A DNA stretch of 64,000 nt from Paenibacillus riograndensis SBR5 (GTDB lineage: Bacteria > Bacillota > Bacilli > Paenibacillales > Paenibacillaceae), in contig NZ_LN831776.1 of assembly GCF_000981585.1 (NCBI RefSeq), positions 1,317,001 to 1,381,000 of the forward strand. The letters run 5' to 3'. Position numbers and translations under genes: made by a program. Position 1 is the stretch's first letter. Each line of letters begins with the position of its first letter. The notes below the pieces were generated by a model. The model was not told the origin of the DNA. It did not search any database and saw only the letters and a program-made list of their open reading frames with translations. Below, in pieces: positions 52,080-61,020 of the stretch.

Positions 52080-53555
52080 ATGACTCATCTTGCGGACAAT
52101 ATTATTTTATTGCTGGCAGCGCTGCTGCTGGCCGGTGTGCTCTCTACCAAATTCTCCACGCGCTTTGGCATGCCCGCATTGGTGCTGTTCATCGCCGCGG
52201 GAATGGTGCTTAGCCGCTTTGTGTATTTTAACAATGCCTCGCTGACGCAGGTTGCCGGTATTTTTGCGCTGATTGTCATTTTGTTTGAGGGCGGCATGCA
52301 GACCAGCATCAAGGACATTCGGCCGATCATGGCCCCTGCACTTTCTTTGGCGACGGTGGGCGTGCTGCTGACAACAGCGATTGTAGGAGTTTTCGCAAGG
52401 TTTGTGCTGGATGTCCCATGGGCGGAAAGTCTGTTGTTCGGAGCCATTGTGGGCTCCACTGATGCGGCGGCGGTATTCTCTGTCCTCGGCGGCAAAAATA
52501 TTGACAAGCGTCTGACGTCTACGCTTGAGGCGGAGTCAGGCAGCAACGACCCGATGGCAGTGTTTCTGACCGTATCGCTGATTGAATGGATTCAGCATCC
52601 CGATACCGCCATCTGGAGCCTCCTGCTGTCTTTTGTATGGGAGATGGGGATAGGGCTGGTGATGGGAATAGCGGTCGGTAAGCTTGCCGTCTACCTGATC
52701 AACCGGATTAATCTCGATTCTACCGGGCTCTATCCGGTCATGGCGATTGGGTTCGCCGTGCTGACCTATGGGCTTGCAGCCATGGTCCATAGCAGCGGCC
52801 TGCTGGCGGTATATGTCATCGGCCTGACTTTGGGAAATTCCGAGCTGATGTATCACCGGACGATCATGAATTTTAACCACGGCTTCGCATGGATGATGCA
52901 GATTGCCATGTTCACACTGCTGGGGCTGCTTGTGTTTCCGAATGAATTGGCGGACATTGCCTGGGAGGGCCTTCTGCTGTCCGTTATTCTTATGCTGATT
53001 GCAAGGCCGGTGGGAGTGTTCCTGAGCCTGCTGTTTGCCAGATTCTCCACCCGGGAGAAAACATTGATCTCCTGGGCGGGCCTGCGCGGCGCGGTACCGA
53101 TTGTACTCGCGACTTACCCGCTGTTGGCGGGACTTCCGCAAGGGCGTTTATTCTTTAATGTTGTATTTTTTGTGGTATTGACCTCGGCGGTCATTCAGGG
53201 GACAACCATTTCTCCGCTGGCCTCCCGGTTAAGGCTTGTCGGAAAAGACGATGCCCAGCCTTCGCTTATGGAGCTGGTGGCACTCGGCAAAACGGATTCT
53301 GAATTCAATCATATTGCCATTGACAGGCATATGCCTATAGCCGGGATGCAAATCGCGCAGATAGGGCTTCCCGAGGATATTCTCTTCACCGCCATCATCC
53401 GTAATAAAAGTATTGTAACCCCGCATGGGAGCACAGTCATCGAACCGGGAGACACGGTATATGTGCTCAGTCCAAAATCAAAGCGTGACGAGATGCGGGC
53501 CTTCTTCCGCAGCGGTAAAGGAAAGGTGGCAGAATCCAATCTGCCGATAATGTAA
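52080..53555 (+). CDS. CPA1-type potassium/proton antiporter with TrkA-C domain
   Basis: The 491-aa membrane protein has about twelve helices of the Na+/H+ exchanger fold, with LFEGGMQTS, GAIVGSTDAAAVFSVLGG (conserved Asp of the ion path), LEAESGSNDPMAVFL (second Asp) and SWAGLRGAVPIVLA. A C-terminal RCK_C/TrkA-C domain (~395-480, GMQIAQIGLPEDILFTAIIRN and VIEPGDTVYVLSP) is a typical regulatory site for nucleotides such as c-di-AMP. The NhaP2/CvrA group exchanges K+ for H+. I use ATG 52080; GTG 52041 lacks a ribosome site. Confidence 0.88.
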   Translation: MTHLADNIILLLAALLLAGVLSTKFSTRFGMPALVLFIAAGMVLSRFVYFNNASLTQVAGIFALIVILFEGGMQTSIKDIRPIMAPALSLATVGVLLTTAIVGVFARFVLDVPWAESLLFGAIVGSTDAAAVFSVLGGKNIDKRLTSTLEAESGSNDPMAVFLTVSLIEWIQHPDTAIWSLLLSFVWEMGIGLVMGIAVGKLAVYLINRINLDSTGLYPVMAIGFAVLTYGLAAMVHSSGLLAVYVIGLTLGNSELMYHRTIMNFNHGFAWMMQIAMFTLLGLLVFPNELADIAWEGLLLSVILMLIARPVGVFLSLLFARFSTREKTLISWAGLRGAVPIVLATYPLLAGLPQGRLFFNVVFFVVLTSAVIQGTTISPLASRLRLVGKDDAQPSLMELVALGKTDSEFNHIAIDRHMPIAGMQIAQIGLPEDILFTAIIRNKSIVTPHGSTVIEPGDTVYVLSPKSKRDEMRAFFRSGKGKVAESNLPIM

Positions 53556-53701
53556 TCTTATCTGCCGCAATGGAGTAATTTATGTCAATTCGGCAGCATT
53601 TGGCTAAATGTGATGGAAATAATAGGTGCAGAAAGGGGAGTGTGCTAGAATTTGCAGCAGTTCCATGTCCTATGGATCGGACACCGTTATTTCAGGATAG
53701 C

Positions 53702-53757
53702 TTGCAAAACTCTAAGCGATATGTTAAATTGTATATAGATTTAGAATGAGTCTAAAT
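53702..53757 (+). promoter_or_regulatory. dps promoter with PerR-like box
   Basis: TTGCAA (53702-53707) and TAAATT (53725-53730) are spaced by 17 bases. Just downstream lies ATTTAGA-ATGAG-TCTAAAT (53739-53757), a perfect 7-bp inverted repeat matching the Per box form TTAnAATnAnTnTAA. It would cover the start site. PerR control of the Dps gene mrgA is established in Bacillus subtilis. Confidence 0.6.
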
Positions 53758-53795
53758 ACAAATAACAAATAAATAAGCCATAGGAGGTTATTCGA

Positions 53796-54251
53796 ATGAG
53801 TACACAAATCAAGAGTCATACTGAACTGCACACCGCCTTAAACCGTCAGACCGCAAATTGGACGCTGCTGGGAGTGAAGCTGCATCATTACCACTGGTAT
53901 GTGAGCGGGCCGCAATTCTTCACGCTCCACGCTAAATTTGAAGAGCTGTATACAGAAGCTGCCACATATGTGGATGATCTGGCTGAACGCCTTCTGGCCA
54001 TCGGAGGCCAACCGGCTTCAACGATGACACAATATCTGGCTCTCTCCGATCTTAAAGAAGCGACTGGAGGAGAAACCGCACAGGAAATGGTAGCCCAGCT
54101 GGTTAAGGACTTTGCTGTTGTGAGCGGGGAATTGAAGAGCACGATCTCGGCTGCGGAAGAACTGGGCGACCAGCCTACTGCCGACCTGCTGATTGGCATA
54201 AGAACCAGCGTGGAGAAATCCGCCTGGATGCTGAACGCATTTTTGGCTTAA
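53796..54251 (+). CDS. dps: Dps-family DNA-protecting ferritin
   Basis: The 151-aa product forms, by family precedent, a 12-subunit shell that oxidises and stores iron with peroxide and shields DNA. It shows NWTLLGVKLHHYHWYVSGPQFFTLHAKFEELYTEAATYVDDLAERLLAIGGQP, which contains the inter-subunit ferroxidase residues (His in HHYHW, Asp and Glu in VDDLAERLL). CATAGGAGG precedes the ATG. It is a single gene between its own promoter and a strong bidirectional terminator. Confidence 0.95.
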   Translation: MSTQIKSHTELHTALNRQTANWTLLGVKLHHYHWYVSGPQFFTLHAKFEELYTEAATYVDDLAERLLAIGGQPASTMTQYLALSDLKEATGGETAQEMVAQLVKDFAVVSGELKSTISAAEELGDQPTADLLIGIRTSVEKSAWMLNAFLA

Positions 54252-54271
54252 ATCCAAGCTGCAGCATCAAC

Positions 54272-54312
54272 AAAGAGCGCCGCGCGAAGAGTTCGCGCGG
54301 CGCTCTTTTACA
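54272..54312. terminator. Bidirectional terminator between dps and the AIM24 gene
   Basis: A 17-bp GC-rich perfect stem (AAAGAGCGCCGCGCGAA with TTCGCGCGGCGCTCTTT, 3-base loop) carries T/A runs on both sides and serves both convergent genes. Confidence 0.9.
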
Positions 54313-54331
54313 ATTGATAACCGATATCGGG

Positions 54332-55036
54332 TTACTTGATGAAGACCCCGCCAAAGGGCAGGGCTTCACGCAGAAAACGCTTGATAATGCCGTCCTCATT
54401 ATTGTCGCGTTCAAAGCGGCGGCTCTGGCGTCCGGCTTGAAACATTACCGGCCCGTGGCCGGTCATTTTCCAGTGATAGCTCATATGCTGGCTGGCTAAG
54501 TGATTGCCGTAGACGGTCAGCTCCAGCTTGGCGTTTTCGGGGTATGCAATGATACTGCCAGCGTCCACATACAGCGGATCAAAGGGGTGCAGCTCGGCTT
54601 CACATACGGTTCCCTCGGTCAGAATGCCGATGCTGCCCGGCCCCGAGAACTTAACCTTGATCACATCGCGTGTAACAAGCATGTTCTTCATGCTCAGGAC
54701 CCTGGTCTGCATAGTAATTCCTTTGCTGTAGAAGAACAGATGCCTGAAGTCATAGAGCAGGTCGCTTTTCCCGTCCAGCTGGAAGGTTTTGACCCTGTAT
54801 CCGGGAGGCAGGGCGGCGACGAAGCGGCAAGGGCCGGTCATATCCGAGCGGATCAGCTTGCGTTTGCGGTACATTCCCTTGACATCCATCAGCCTGTCCG
54901 CGCGGCCTGAAGAAGGGCCCTGATAGGCGATAATTTGCTGCGGATGCAGCACATGAATTTCTTCGTTTTCGTCAACAGTGAAGGCCACGGCTTGTCCGCT
55001 GCCGCTGTCACCTTCATCCTGGACATCGATGTTCAT
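54332..55036 (-). CDS. AIM24-family protein
   Basis: The 234-aa protein matches the AIM24/TIGR00266-like beta-solenoid family: VLHPQQIIAYQGPSSGRADRLMDVKGMYRKRKLIRSDMTGPCRFVAALPPGY, then SMKNMLVTRDVIKVKFSGPGSIGILTEGTVCEAELHPFDPLYVDAGSIIAYPENAKL. The molecular role in bacteria is not established. GGGAG lies eight bases before the ATG. It is 24 bases downstream of a coiled-coil membrane protein gene on the same strand, so the two are probably one operon. Confidence 0.82.
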   Translation of the reverse strand: MNIDVQDEGDSGSGQAVAFTVDENEEIHVLHPQQIIAYQGPSSGRADRLMDVKGMYRKRKLIRSDMTGPCRFVAALPPGYRVKTFQLDGKSDLLYDFRHLFFYSKGITMQTRVLSMKNMLVTRDVIKVKFSGPGSIGILTEGTVCEAELHPFDPLYVDAGSIIAYPENAKLELTVYGNHLASQHMSYHWKMTGHGPVMFQAGRQSRRFERDNNEDGIIKRFLREALPFGGVFIK

Positions 55037-55060
55037 AGTTTACACTCCCTCATGTACACA

Positions 55061-55528
55061 TTAACGCAGGCGGTCGCTTTTTCTGGACCGGTGGCGCATG
55101 CCCAGCCGCAGCAGCCGGATCAGCACGAAGTAACCGAGTATCAGTGCAAGTCCGGTAATGACGGTGATTTTAATCCGGTTATAGTAGTTCTCCCTCGCTG
55201 TACGGTCATTTTTCAGTTCATCCACCACTTGGCTGAGCTGGCGGTTCTGCTCCTGCAGGGCCGCGTTCTGGGCCTGATAATCCGCCATCTGCTGCAGGGT
55301 TTGCCCAAGCTGTTCCTTGGTCTGCTGCAGCTCCTCCGTAGTCTGCCTGTAGCTCTCCTGCAACTGGTTGACCTCACCGGGAAGCTCCGAGAAATTCTGC
55401 AATCCATTATATAAATCACTGAAATAATTAGCCTTTGCCGCAGAAGCGGGAAATATGACTGACAATCCCAGGAGCAGCATTACTGAACATAACAGCTTTG
55501 CATAAGTGTGTTTTACTTTGGGCTTCAT
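55061..55528 (-). CDS. Coiled-coil protein with signal sequence and C-terminal membrane helix
   Basis: The 155-aa product has a signal peptide (~1-31, LLLGLSVIFPASAAKA), a Gln/Glu-rich coiled coil (~45-110, LQESYRQTTEELQQTKEQLGQTLQQMADYQAQNAALQEQNRQLSQVVDELK), one membrane helix (~117-137) and a very basic tail (RHRSRKSDRLR). The coiled coil should lie outside the cell and the tail inside. The family is unknown. AGGTGGTG precedes the ATG. It is co-oriented with the AIM24 gene and probably linked to it in function. Confidence 0.7.
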   Translation of the reverse strand: MKPKVKHTYAKLLCSVMLLLGLSVIFPASAAKANYFSDLYNGLQNFSELPGEVNQLQESYRQTTEELQQTKEQLGQTLQQMADYQAQNAALQEQNRQLSQVVDELKNDRTARENYYNRIKITVITGLALILGYFVLIRLLRLGMRHRSRKSDRLR

Positions 55529-55652
55529 TTCTAAATCACCACCTGGTATAGACTGGCCTTCCTATTTATTTTAACATAGCAGAACTGGCTTGGCTTGGCA
55601 TCTGGTGCCGTAGTATGGCGTGATTTGACGGTTTGGGCGATATTTTGTCCCT

Positions 55653-55870
55653 ATATAAACTTAACTTGTGATTTTTCTATCTTGGGATTGGTCGTGACTC
55701 CAGAGAATGTTTGGACTTCCGGCCGCTGCCCATCTGCAGATTTCTTCAATTTATACCGCTGTTCGCGGTGGAAATCCGCAGACAAAGGCGGACGCTACCG
55801 CTCCTCCAGTTCCAAACTTCTCTTCCGTCACTTCTCCCTAAAAGTAATATTTTCAAGTTCAATTTTTATA
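55653..55870. repeat. Dispersed intergenic repeat, copy D
   Basis: This 218-bp element is in the same orientation as A, with ATATAAACTTAACTTG at the left end and CAAGTTCAATTTTTATA at the right. ATCTGCAGATTTC pairs with GAAATCCGCAGAC around an inner CCGC/GCGG stem. It lies in the 487-base gap between the divergent coiled-coil and metallopeptidase genes; the rest of the gap shows only a TATACT box at 55986. Confidence 0.85.
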
Positions 55871-56015
55871 GAAGAGTTTACAAGTTTTTACCCTGCGGCC
55901 CAGGGGGATAACCATATCTACAGGTAATACCGGATTCAGGCCATTAAGGTTTCTTTTTTGGCTACCGTTCCCGGCTGAATTCACGTATACTTTGTACGGA
56001 AAGGGGCTGCACGCT

Positions 56016-56702
56016 ATGAATAAATGGCTCAAAACCCTGCTGTTTCTTGCAGGTTCCGCTTTACTGACCCGGCTGATTCCATTTTCCTCCCTGTTCCGCA
56101 ATCTGGATACCATGTTTCATGAATTCGGCCATGCGCTGATCACGCTGCTGCTCTCGGGAAGTGTGCTGCGCATTGAATTGTATGCAGATCACAGCGGAGT
56201 AACCTACTCGGCTATAGAAGCGGGCGGGAAGGCGGTTCTGGTTTCACTGGCGGGTTATACGCTGGCGTCATTATTCTCACTTCTGCTGTTTTATTTGTAT
56301 AACAGGGGACGGTATAGATGGGGGCTGCTGCTGGCATCGGGTGTGGCGTTGGTGATGCTTGTCCTGTATGTACGGGGCGGTTTCGGAATGCTGTGGCTGG
56401 GCGGGTTCATCCTGCTGAATGCCGTCATGCTGTTCGTCTGGCCAAAGGCCGGCAAATATTATTATTTATTTCTCGCCTTCCTCACCCTTGAGGAATCTGT
56501 CATGAGTTCGCTGTTTCTGGTCTCGGCTGCAGCGGTTACCCCGGGACGTGCAGGAGACGCTGCGAATCTGGCACGGCTTACTCCGCTGCCTGCGATTGTC
56601 TGGGCGCTTTTGTTTTTGGTATTCTCGCTGTTGTGTGCAAAATGGGCGCTGGGATTTTTCTTCAAGGGAGAGCGGGGCAGACGCAGTACTGCAAGTTACT
56701 AA
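56016..56702 (+). CDS. M50-type membrane metallopeptidase-like protein
   Basis: The 228-aa protein has about six helices and the zinc-protease motif HEFGH in NLDTMFHEFGHALITLLLSGSVLRIEL near residue 40. It resembles small M50B-like membrane proteins of Bacillales; proteolytic activity and substrate are unproven. AAAGGGG lies nine bases before ATG 56016, preferable to an in-frame TTG at 55992. Confidence 0.8.
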   Translation: MNKWLKTLLFLAGSALLTRLIPFSSLFRNLDTMFHEFGHALITLLLSGSVLRIELYADHSGVTYSAIEAGGKAVLVSLAGYTLASLFSLLLFYLYNRGRYRWGLLLASGVALVMLVLYVRGGFGMLWLGGFILLNAVMLFVWPKAGKYYYLFLAFLTLEESVMSSLFLVSAAAVTPGRAGDAANLARLTPLPAIVWALLFLVFSLLCAKWALGFFFKGERGRRSTASY

Positions 56703-56886
56703 AATGAGTATTTATCGCCATGTTTCGACAAAAGAATGTTCATTCGCAAAGAGGCGTTCCCCTTTTAAAGGAGAGTGCCTCTTTTTTTGTCGATATTATA
56801 GGACCGAACATATATTCCATGACAAGGAGTTGTCCGCCAATATTGGTACATTAATAGAAGACCCAGAAAAAGAAAGAGGTGGAAAT

Positions 56887-57570
56887 ATGCAAGCAAGTTT
56901 TCAGCCCACATTTACGTGGAGCCAGGAACGGATTTTTGCAGCCGGTGCGCAGAATGTAATTCTGCTTATCGAGTGGAAGGGAATCTCTAGTCCTGAGGAA
57001 TCCCGCAAGCGGACCCGGAAGGTGGTGGCCCGCGAGATTGAACTTAGAGTCTGGCTGGAAGCACATGTAACCTTCAACAGATGTCATGGCTGCAACGCAG
57101 AAGCCGGGGAGGGGCGTTCTATCCTGCTTAAGCTTGGCAAACTATATTCCAAAGCGCGGAAATTCATCGCTTTGGAATTCACGATGGCAGCCAAACCGGC
57201 AGGCATTCACGAAGCCCTCTGGCTGCAATGGCAGTATAAACAGCCTCCGGTAGAACGGATCCGGGAGCTGCCTCTCAAAAAGCTCAGCCTGGAATATACA
57301 CATCATACAGATGTCCTGTCAGAGCGGTGCTGCTTCCATGTAGAGAAACACCTGGAACTCTTGAAGACAGAAAAACTGCTGGAAGAAGTAGCGGTGCAGC
57401 GCACCAAAGGCAACATCCAGACGGAGTTCGAGCATCTTCGGCGGCAGGCAGACGATTTGCTGCTGCTGGCCGCCAGATCCGGAGATATGGAGCTTGTGAA
57501 AGAAGCTGAAACAGTGTATAAACAGCTTGACGCTGAGAGTCAAGTCTGGCGGAGGACAGCAACAAGATAG
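56887..57570 (+). CDS. Hypothetical protein resembling the flanks of VWA proteins
   Basis: ATG 56887 follows GAAAGAGGTGGAAAT and gives 227 aa. The start QASFQPTFTWSQERIFAAGAQNVILLIEWKG and the second half with KFIALEFTMAAKPAG, LKKLSLEYTHHTDVLSER and a helical tail recall the regions before and after the von Willebrand A domain of bacterial VWA proteins, but the VWA domain with its DxSxS site is missing. Instead there is a short segment with a Cys pair (RCHGC). The long frame upstream of 56887 overlaps the previous gene and is spurious. No function is assigned. Confidence 0.6.
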   Translation: MQASFQPTFTWSQERIFAAGAQNVILLIEWKGISSPEESRKRTRKVVAREIELRVWLEAHVTFNRCHGCNAEAGEGRSILLKLGKLYSKARKFIALEFTMAAKPAGIHEALWLQWQYKQPPVERIRELPLKKLSLEYTHHTDVLSERCCFHVEKHLELLKTEKLLEEVAVQRTKGNIQTEFEHLRRQADDLLLLAARSGDMELVKEAETVYKQLDAESQVWRRTATR

Positions 57571-57802
57571 GGGGGGCTGCGGGAATTGGACGCGACCCTG
57601 CCAGTACATACATAAGCATATTCATTCATAATCTTTTGCAGGGATTAGGTAACAATTAACCGATTTATAAGTGTGGTAATGTAGTAAAATAGTTCTATTA
57701 TCTTTATTAATTTGGGTTATTACATCAATGGTTATAGATATATATAACTAATTTATTTAAAATAATGGGTCTATTTTACCATAAACTCAAGGGGAACTGA
57801 AT

Positions 57803-58768
57803 ATGACAGACCGATTAATCCGGCTAATGCGCATTATTACGCTAGTGCAAGCCAAACCGGGAATTTTGGCCCGCGAACTGGCGGAACGCTGCGGCAACAG
57901 CGAGAGAACGATATACCGGGATATGGATGCGCTCAGCGCCATGCACATCCCTATCATCCATTTGGGCCATGGGAAAGGATACGCCTTTATCGGTAATTTT
58001 GCATTATATCCTCTGGATTGGTCGGAAGAAGAATCGGCCGCATTTTCACAGCTGCGGGGCATTATGGATGACATCAAAAACATACTGCCTCCCAGCTTTG
58101 AGAGCGCCTATGAGAAAGTAATGGCCGCAGCCTACAAGCAGAAGGCGGAAAGGGAAGAAACGATGGAAACTGCCAAAAGAGAAGCTGGACAGCTATGGAT
58201 GGAAAGAAGCGGGTACCAGGATGACCCGCCGCTCTTTTTGACCGAGGTATTGACCGCCATTATGAAGCAAAACAGCATTCTGGCCGACTACAGCGAGAAT
58301 GCCTATGCTGAAAGAGGCATCCAGATTGATCCATACTGCCTTGTTCCCTTAGAGAATCGTTATCATCTAATCGGGTTTTGTCATCGTTTCGGGATTATCC
58401 GGACTTTTCATCTTCATGGGTTCTCGAATGTGAAGCCGACGAATCTTTGGTTTTCCAAAGAGCAATTTGATTTGCAGGCCTTTATGGAGCAGAAGTGGTC
58501 GCTCGACCGGGATAGTCTGCAGGTAGAGTTCAAGATCAGGTTTTCGGAGCAGATAATAGACCGGATCAAATACGAGGATATGTTCGTGAAACCCAGCAAG
58601 GTAGACCTCCAGACCAGGTGTCTGCATTTTAAAGTAGCCATAGAACAGGACATCGGCTTTGTCCGCTGGATTCTGAATTTTGAAGAAGAGGCTGAAATTA
58701 TGGAGCCGCTATATTACCGGGAGATGCTGAGACATCAGCTGGAGAAATGGCTGTCGCTATATAAATAG
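57803..58768 (+). CDS. YafY-type HTH/WYL transcriptional regulator
   Basis: The 321-aa product has an N-terminal helix-turn-helix (RLIRLMRIITLVQAKPGILARELAERCGNSERTIYRDMDALSAMHIPI), a linker, and a WYL domain (~150-225, with ILADYSENAYAERGIQIDPYCLVPLENRYHLIGFCHRFGIIRTFHLHGF, a variant of the W-Y-L core), then a WCX-like C-terminal domain. Such regulators sense nucleotides or other small ligands. The 232-base AT-rich gap before it holds no clear promoter. It precedes a peptide-transport operon with a palindrome in its leader and may control it. Confidence 0.85.
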   Translation: MTDRLIRLMRIITLVQAKPGILARELAERCGNSERTIYRDMDALSAMHIPIIHLGHGKGYAFIGNFALYPLDWSEEESAAFSQLRGIMDDIKNILPPSFESAYEKVMAAAYKQKAEREETMETAKREAGQLWMERSGYQDDPPLFLTEVLTAIMKQNSILADYSENAYAERGIQIDPYCLVPLENRYHLIGFCHRFGIIRTFHLHGFSNVKPTNLWFSKEQFDLQAFMEQKWSLDRDSLQVEFKIRFSEQIIDRIKYEDMFVKPSKVDLQTRCLHFKVAIEQDIGFVRWILNFEEEAEIMEPLYYREMLRHQLEKWLSLYK

Positions 58769-58874
58769 CACAGTTTTTTCTTTTATTGCGGACTGAATTA
58801 TTCCTATATAAACACTGGTGTTAGTTTTGTGTACAAAAACATCTTGTCTATCCAGGATTTATATAGTAGTGTTA

Positions 58875-58896
58875 TACATTAAATAACAATAATGTA
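58875..58896. promoter_or_regulatory. Palindrome TACATTA-N8-TAATGTA, candidate operator
   Basis: A perfect 7-bp inverted repeat of 22 bp overall lies in the 252-base AT-rich leader of the peptide ABC-transporter genes, downstream of the WYL regulator gene. The regulator is unknown. Confidence 0.4.
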
Positions 58897-59020
58897 GACT
58901 TATCCCCTTTTTCTATCGCTTTATGTAAGGTGTTAGTTATTCTTTATTTCTTCTTATGAGGCAGTTCACTATTCTTTCATTTGACCTTTGTTCAATTTCT
59001 AATAGAAGAGAGGGTTCATT

Positions 59021-60010
59021 GTGGTCCAGCCTATTCTGAAAGTTGAAGAATTGCACACCCATTTTTTTACTGAACACGGCGAAGTGCCGGCAGTGGACGG
59101 AGTGGATTTATACATCAATCCGGGAGAAGTTCTGGGTGTGGTGGGCGAATCGGGCTGCGGCAAAAGCGTCACTTCGCTATCCATTCTGAAGCTCGTTCCT
59201 AATCCGCCGGGCAAGATCGTGAGCGGGCGTATTTTGCTGAAAGGCCAGGATATCGTACCGCTGAAAGAAAAAGAAATGCGCAACATCCGCGGCGATGCCG
59301 TGTCGATGATTTTTCAGGAGCCGATGACTTCCCTGAATCCGCTGTTTACTGTCGGCCAGCAAATCATAGAAACCGTCCGGCTGCACCGTAGCCTGTCCAA
59401 GAAGGATGCCCGCACCCATGCGGTGGACATGCTCCGCAAGGTCGGCATTCCCCGGCCGGAGGCCATCATCGATGAATATCCGCATCAATTGTCGGGAGGC
59501 ATGCGGCAGCGGGTGATGATTGCGATGTCGGTCTCCTGCAGCCCCGAGCTGCTCATTGCCGATGAGCCGACAACGGCGCTCGATGTTACGATCCAGGCGC
59601 AGATTCTTGACCTGATCCGCAAACTGAACGAGGAGCAGGGAACTGCCGTTATGCTGATCACCCATGATCTTGGGGTGGTGGCGGAAATGTGCCAGCGGGT
59701 TGCCGTAATGTATGCGGGCAAGGTGGTGGAGGAGGGCAGTGTGCGCGATATTTTCAAGAATCCGCTGCATCCTTACACCCGGGGGCTGATCCAGTCGGTG
59801 CCGAGAATGGGTGAAACCAGGGAGCGGCTGTATTCTATTCCCGGCAGTGTGCCGATCCTGAGCACACAATTGCAGGGCTGCCGGTTCGCACCGCGCTGCT
59901 CCCATGTGATGGAGATCTGCCGGCAATCCCTTCCGCAGCTGAAGCTGCAGGAGGATAACCATAGCTGCAGATGCTGGCTGCATGATAGTCAACAGGAGGA
60001 TGCGGTATGA
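59021..60010 (+). CDS. dppD: Oligo/dipeptide ABC transporter ATP-binding protein DppD-like
   Basis: The 329-aa ATPase starts at a GTG behind AGAGAGGG. It has Walker [10 protein letters not shown], the Q-loop [12 protein letters not shown], signature LSGGMRQRV, Walker [13 protein letters not shown] and the H-loop ITHDLG. The C-terminal oligopeptide-transporter extension ([15 protein letters not shown]) contains the four-Cys pattern ([15 protein letters not shown]...CRC) typical of OppD/DppD. It energises peptide uptake together with the next ATPase, which starts in an ATGA overlap. Confidence 0.93.
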   Translation: MVQPILKVEELHTHFFTEHGEVPAVDGVDLYINPGEVLGVVGESGCGKSVTSLSILKLVPNPPGKIVSGRILLKGQDIVPLKEKEMRNIRGDAVSMIFQEPMTSLNPLFTVGQQIIETVRLHRSLSKKDARTHAVDMLRKVGIPRPEAIIDEYPHQLSGGMRQRVMIAMSVSCSPELLIADEPTTALDVTIQAQILDLIRKLNEEQGTAVMLITHDLGVVAEMCQRVAVMYAGKVVEEGSVRDIFKNPLHPYTRGLIQSVPRMGETRERLYSIPGSVPILSTQLQGCRFAPRCSHVMEICRQSLPQLKLQEDNHSCRCWLHDSQQEDAV

Positions 60011-61020
60011 ATGATAACCTGCTGGAGGTCAGGAACCTCAAAAAATATTATCCGGTCAACAAGGGTTTTTTCAACAAAACTCAAGCTTATATCAAAGCGG
60101 TTGATGACATATCCTTTTCTGTCAGGAAGGGTGAAACCTTTGGGCTTGTTGGGGAGAGCGGCTGCGGCAAATCAACGACCGGCCGTTCATTGCTTCGTCT
60201 GATCGAGCCTACGGCGGGGGAAGTCTGGTTTGAAGGCCGGGATATCACGAAGCTGTCTATGGAGGACATGCGCAGGCAACGGCGGGAGATGCAGATTGTT
60301 TTCCAGGACCCGTTCTCTTCCCTCGACCCGCGGAATACCGTGCAGCGTATCCTGGAAGAGCCGATGATTGTGCATGGCGCAGGCAATGCGAAGGAGCGGC
60401 GGGCGGCTGTTGAACGGCTGGCCGATGTAGTCGGTCTGGCCAAGGCGCATCTTCAGCGGTACCCGCATCAATTCTCCGGCGGCCAGCGCCAGCGGATCGG
60501 GATTGCCAGAGCGCTGGCGCTCCAGCCGAAGCTGATTATCGCTGATGAGCCTGTGTCTGCCCTTGATGTGTCTATCCAGTCCCAGGTCATTAATCTGATG
60601 CAGGATTTACAAAAAGAATTCGGACTAACTTACATATTCATAGCTCATGACCTTAGTGTAGTGAAGCATATCTGCGACCGTGTTGCCGTGATGTACCTTG
60701 GGCGGATTGTGGAGATTACCGGTAAGAACAAGCTGTATGACCAGCCGCAGCATCCTTATACTCAAGCGCTGCTGTCAGCGGTTCCTGAACCAGATCCGGA
60801 TATCCGCAAGGAGCGGGTCATTCTGCAGGGGGAAGTGCCGAGTCCGGCGAATGCGCCGGTAGGCTGTGCTTTTAATACCCGCTGCCCCCGGGTGATGGAT
60901 GTCTGCCGCAGTACAAGACCTCCGCTGCTGGAAACCGGAGCCGGACATTTGACCGCATGTCATTTGTATGACGGAGAGGACCGTATCCATCTGTATAAGA
61001 TGAACTTAAAAAATTCATAA
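60007..61020 (+). CDS. dppF: Oligo/dipeptide ABC transporter ATP-binding protein DppF-like
   Basis: The 337-aa ATPase shows Walker [24 protein letters not shown], signature FSGGQRQRI, Walker B LIIADEPVSALD and the peptide-transporter extension QHPYTQALLSAVPEPDP with a three-Cys segment. The start of the insert after Walker A (KGFFNKTQAYIKAVDDISF) is typical of DppF/OppF. The last nine residues LYKMNLKNS and the stop lie inside the end of repeat copy E, so the natural C-terminus has probably been replaced there; the catalytic part is complete. Confidence 0.93.
   Translation: MNDNLLEVRNLKKYYPVNKGFFNKTQAYIKAVDDISFSVRKGETFGLVGESGCGKSTTGRSLLRLIEPTAGEVWFEGRDITKLSMEDMRRQRREMQIVFQDPFSSLDPRNTVQRILEEPMIVHGAGNAKERRAAVERLADVVGLAKAHLQRYPHQFSGGQRQRIGIARALALQPKLIIADEPVSALDVSIQSQVINLMQDLQKEFGLTYIFIAHDLSVVKHICDRVAVMYLGRIVEITGKNKLYDQPQHPYTQALLSAVPEPDPDIRKERVILQGEVPSPANAPVGCAFNTRCPRVMDVCRSTRPPLLETGAGHLTACHLYDGEDRIHLYKMNLKNS

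Noticed and set aside
56548..56886. Long N-terminal extension of the VWA-like protein
   Set aside because: It overlaps the metallopeptidase gene in another frame and includes a non-coding region; the internal ATG at 56887 has a good ribosome site.
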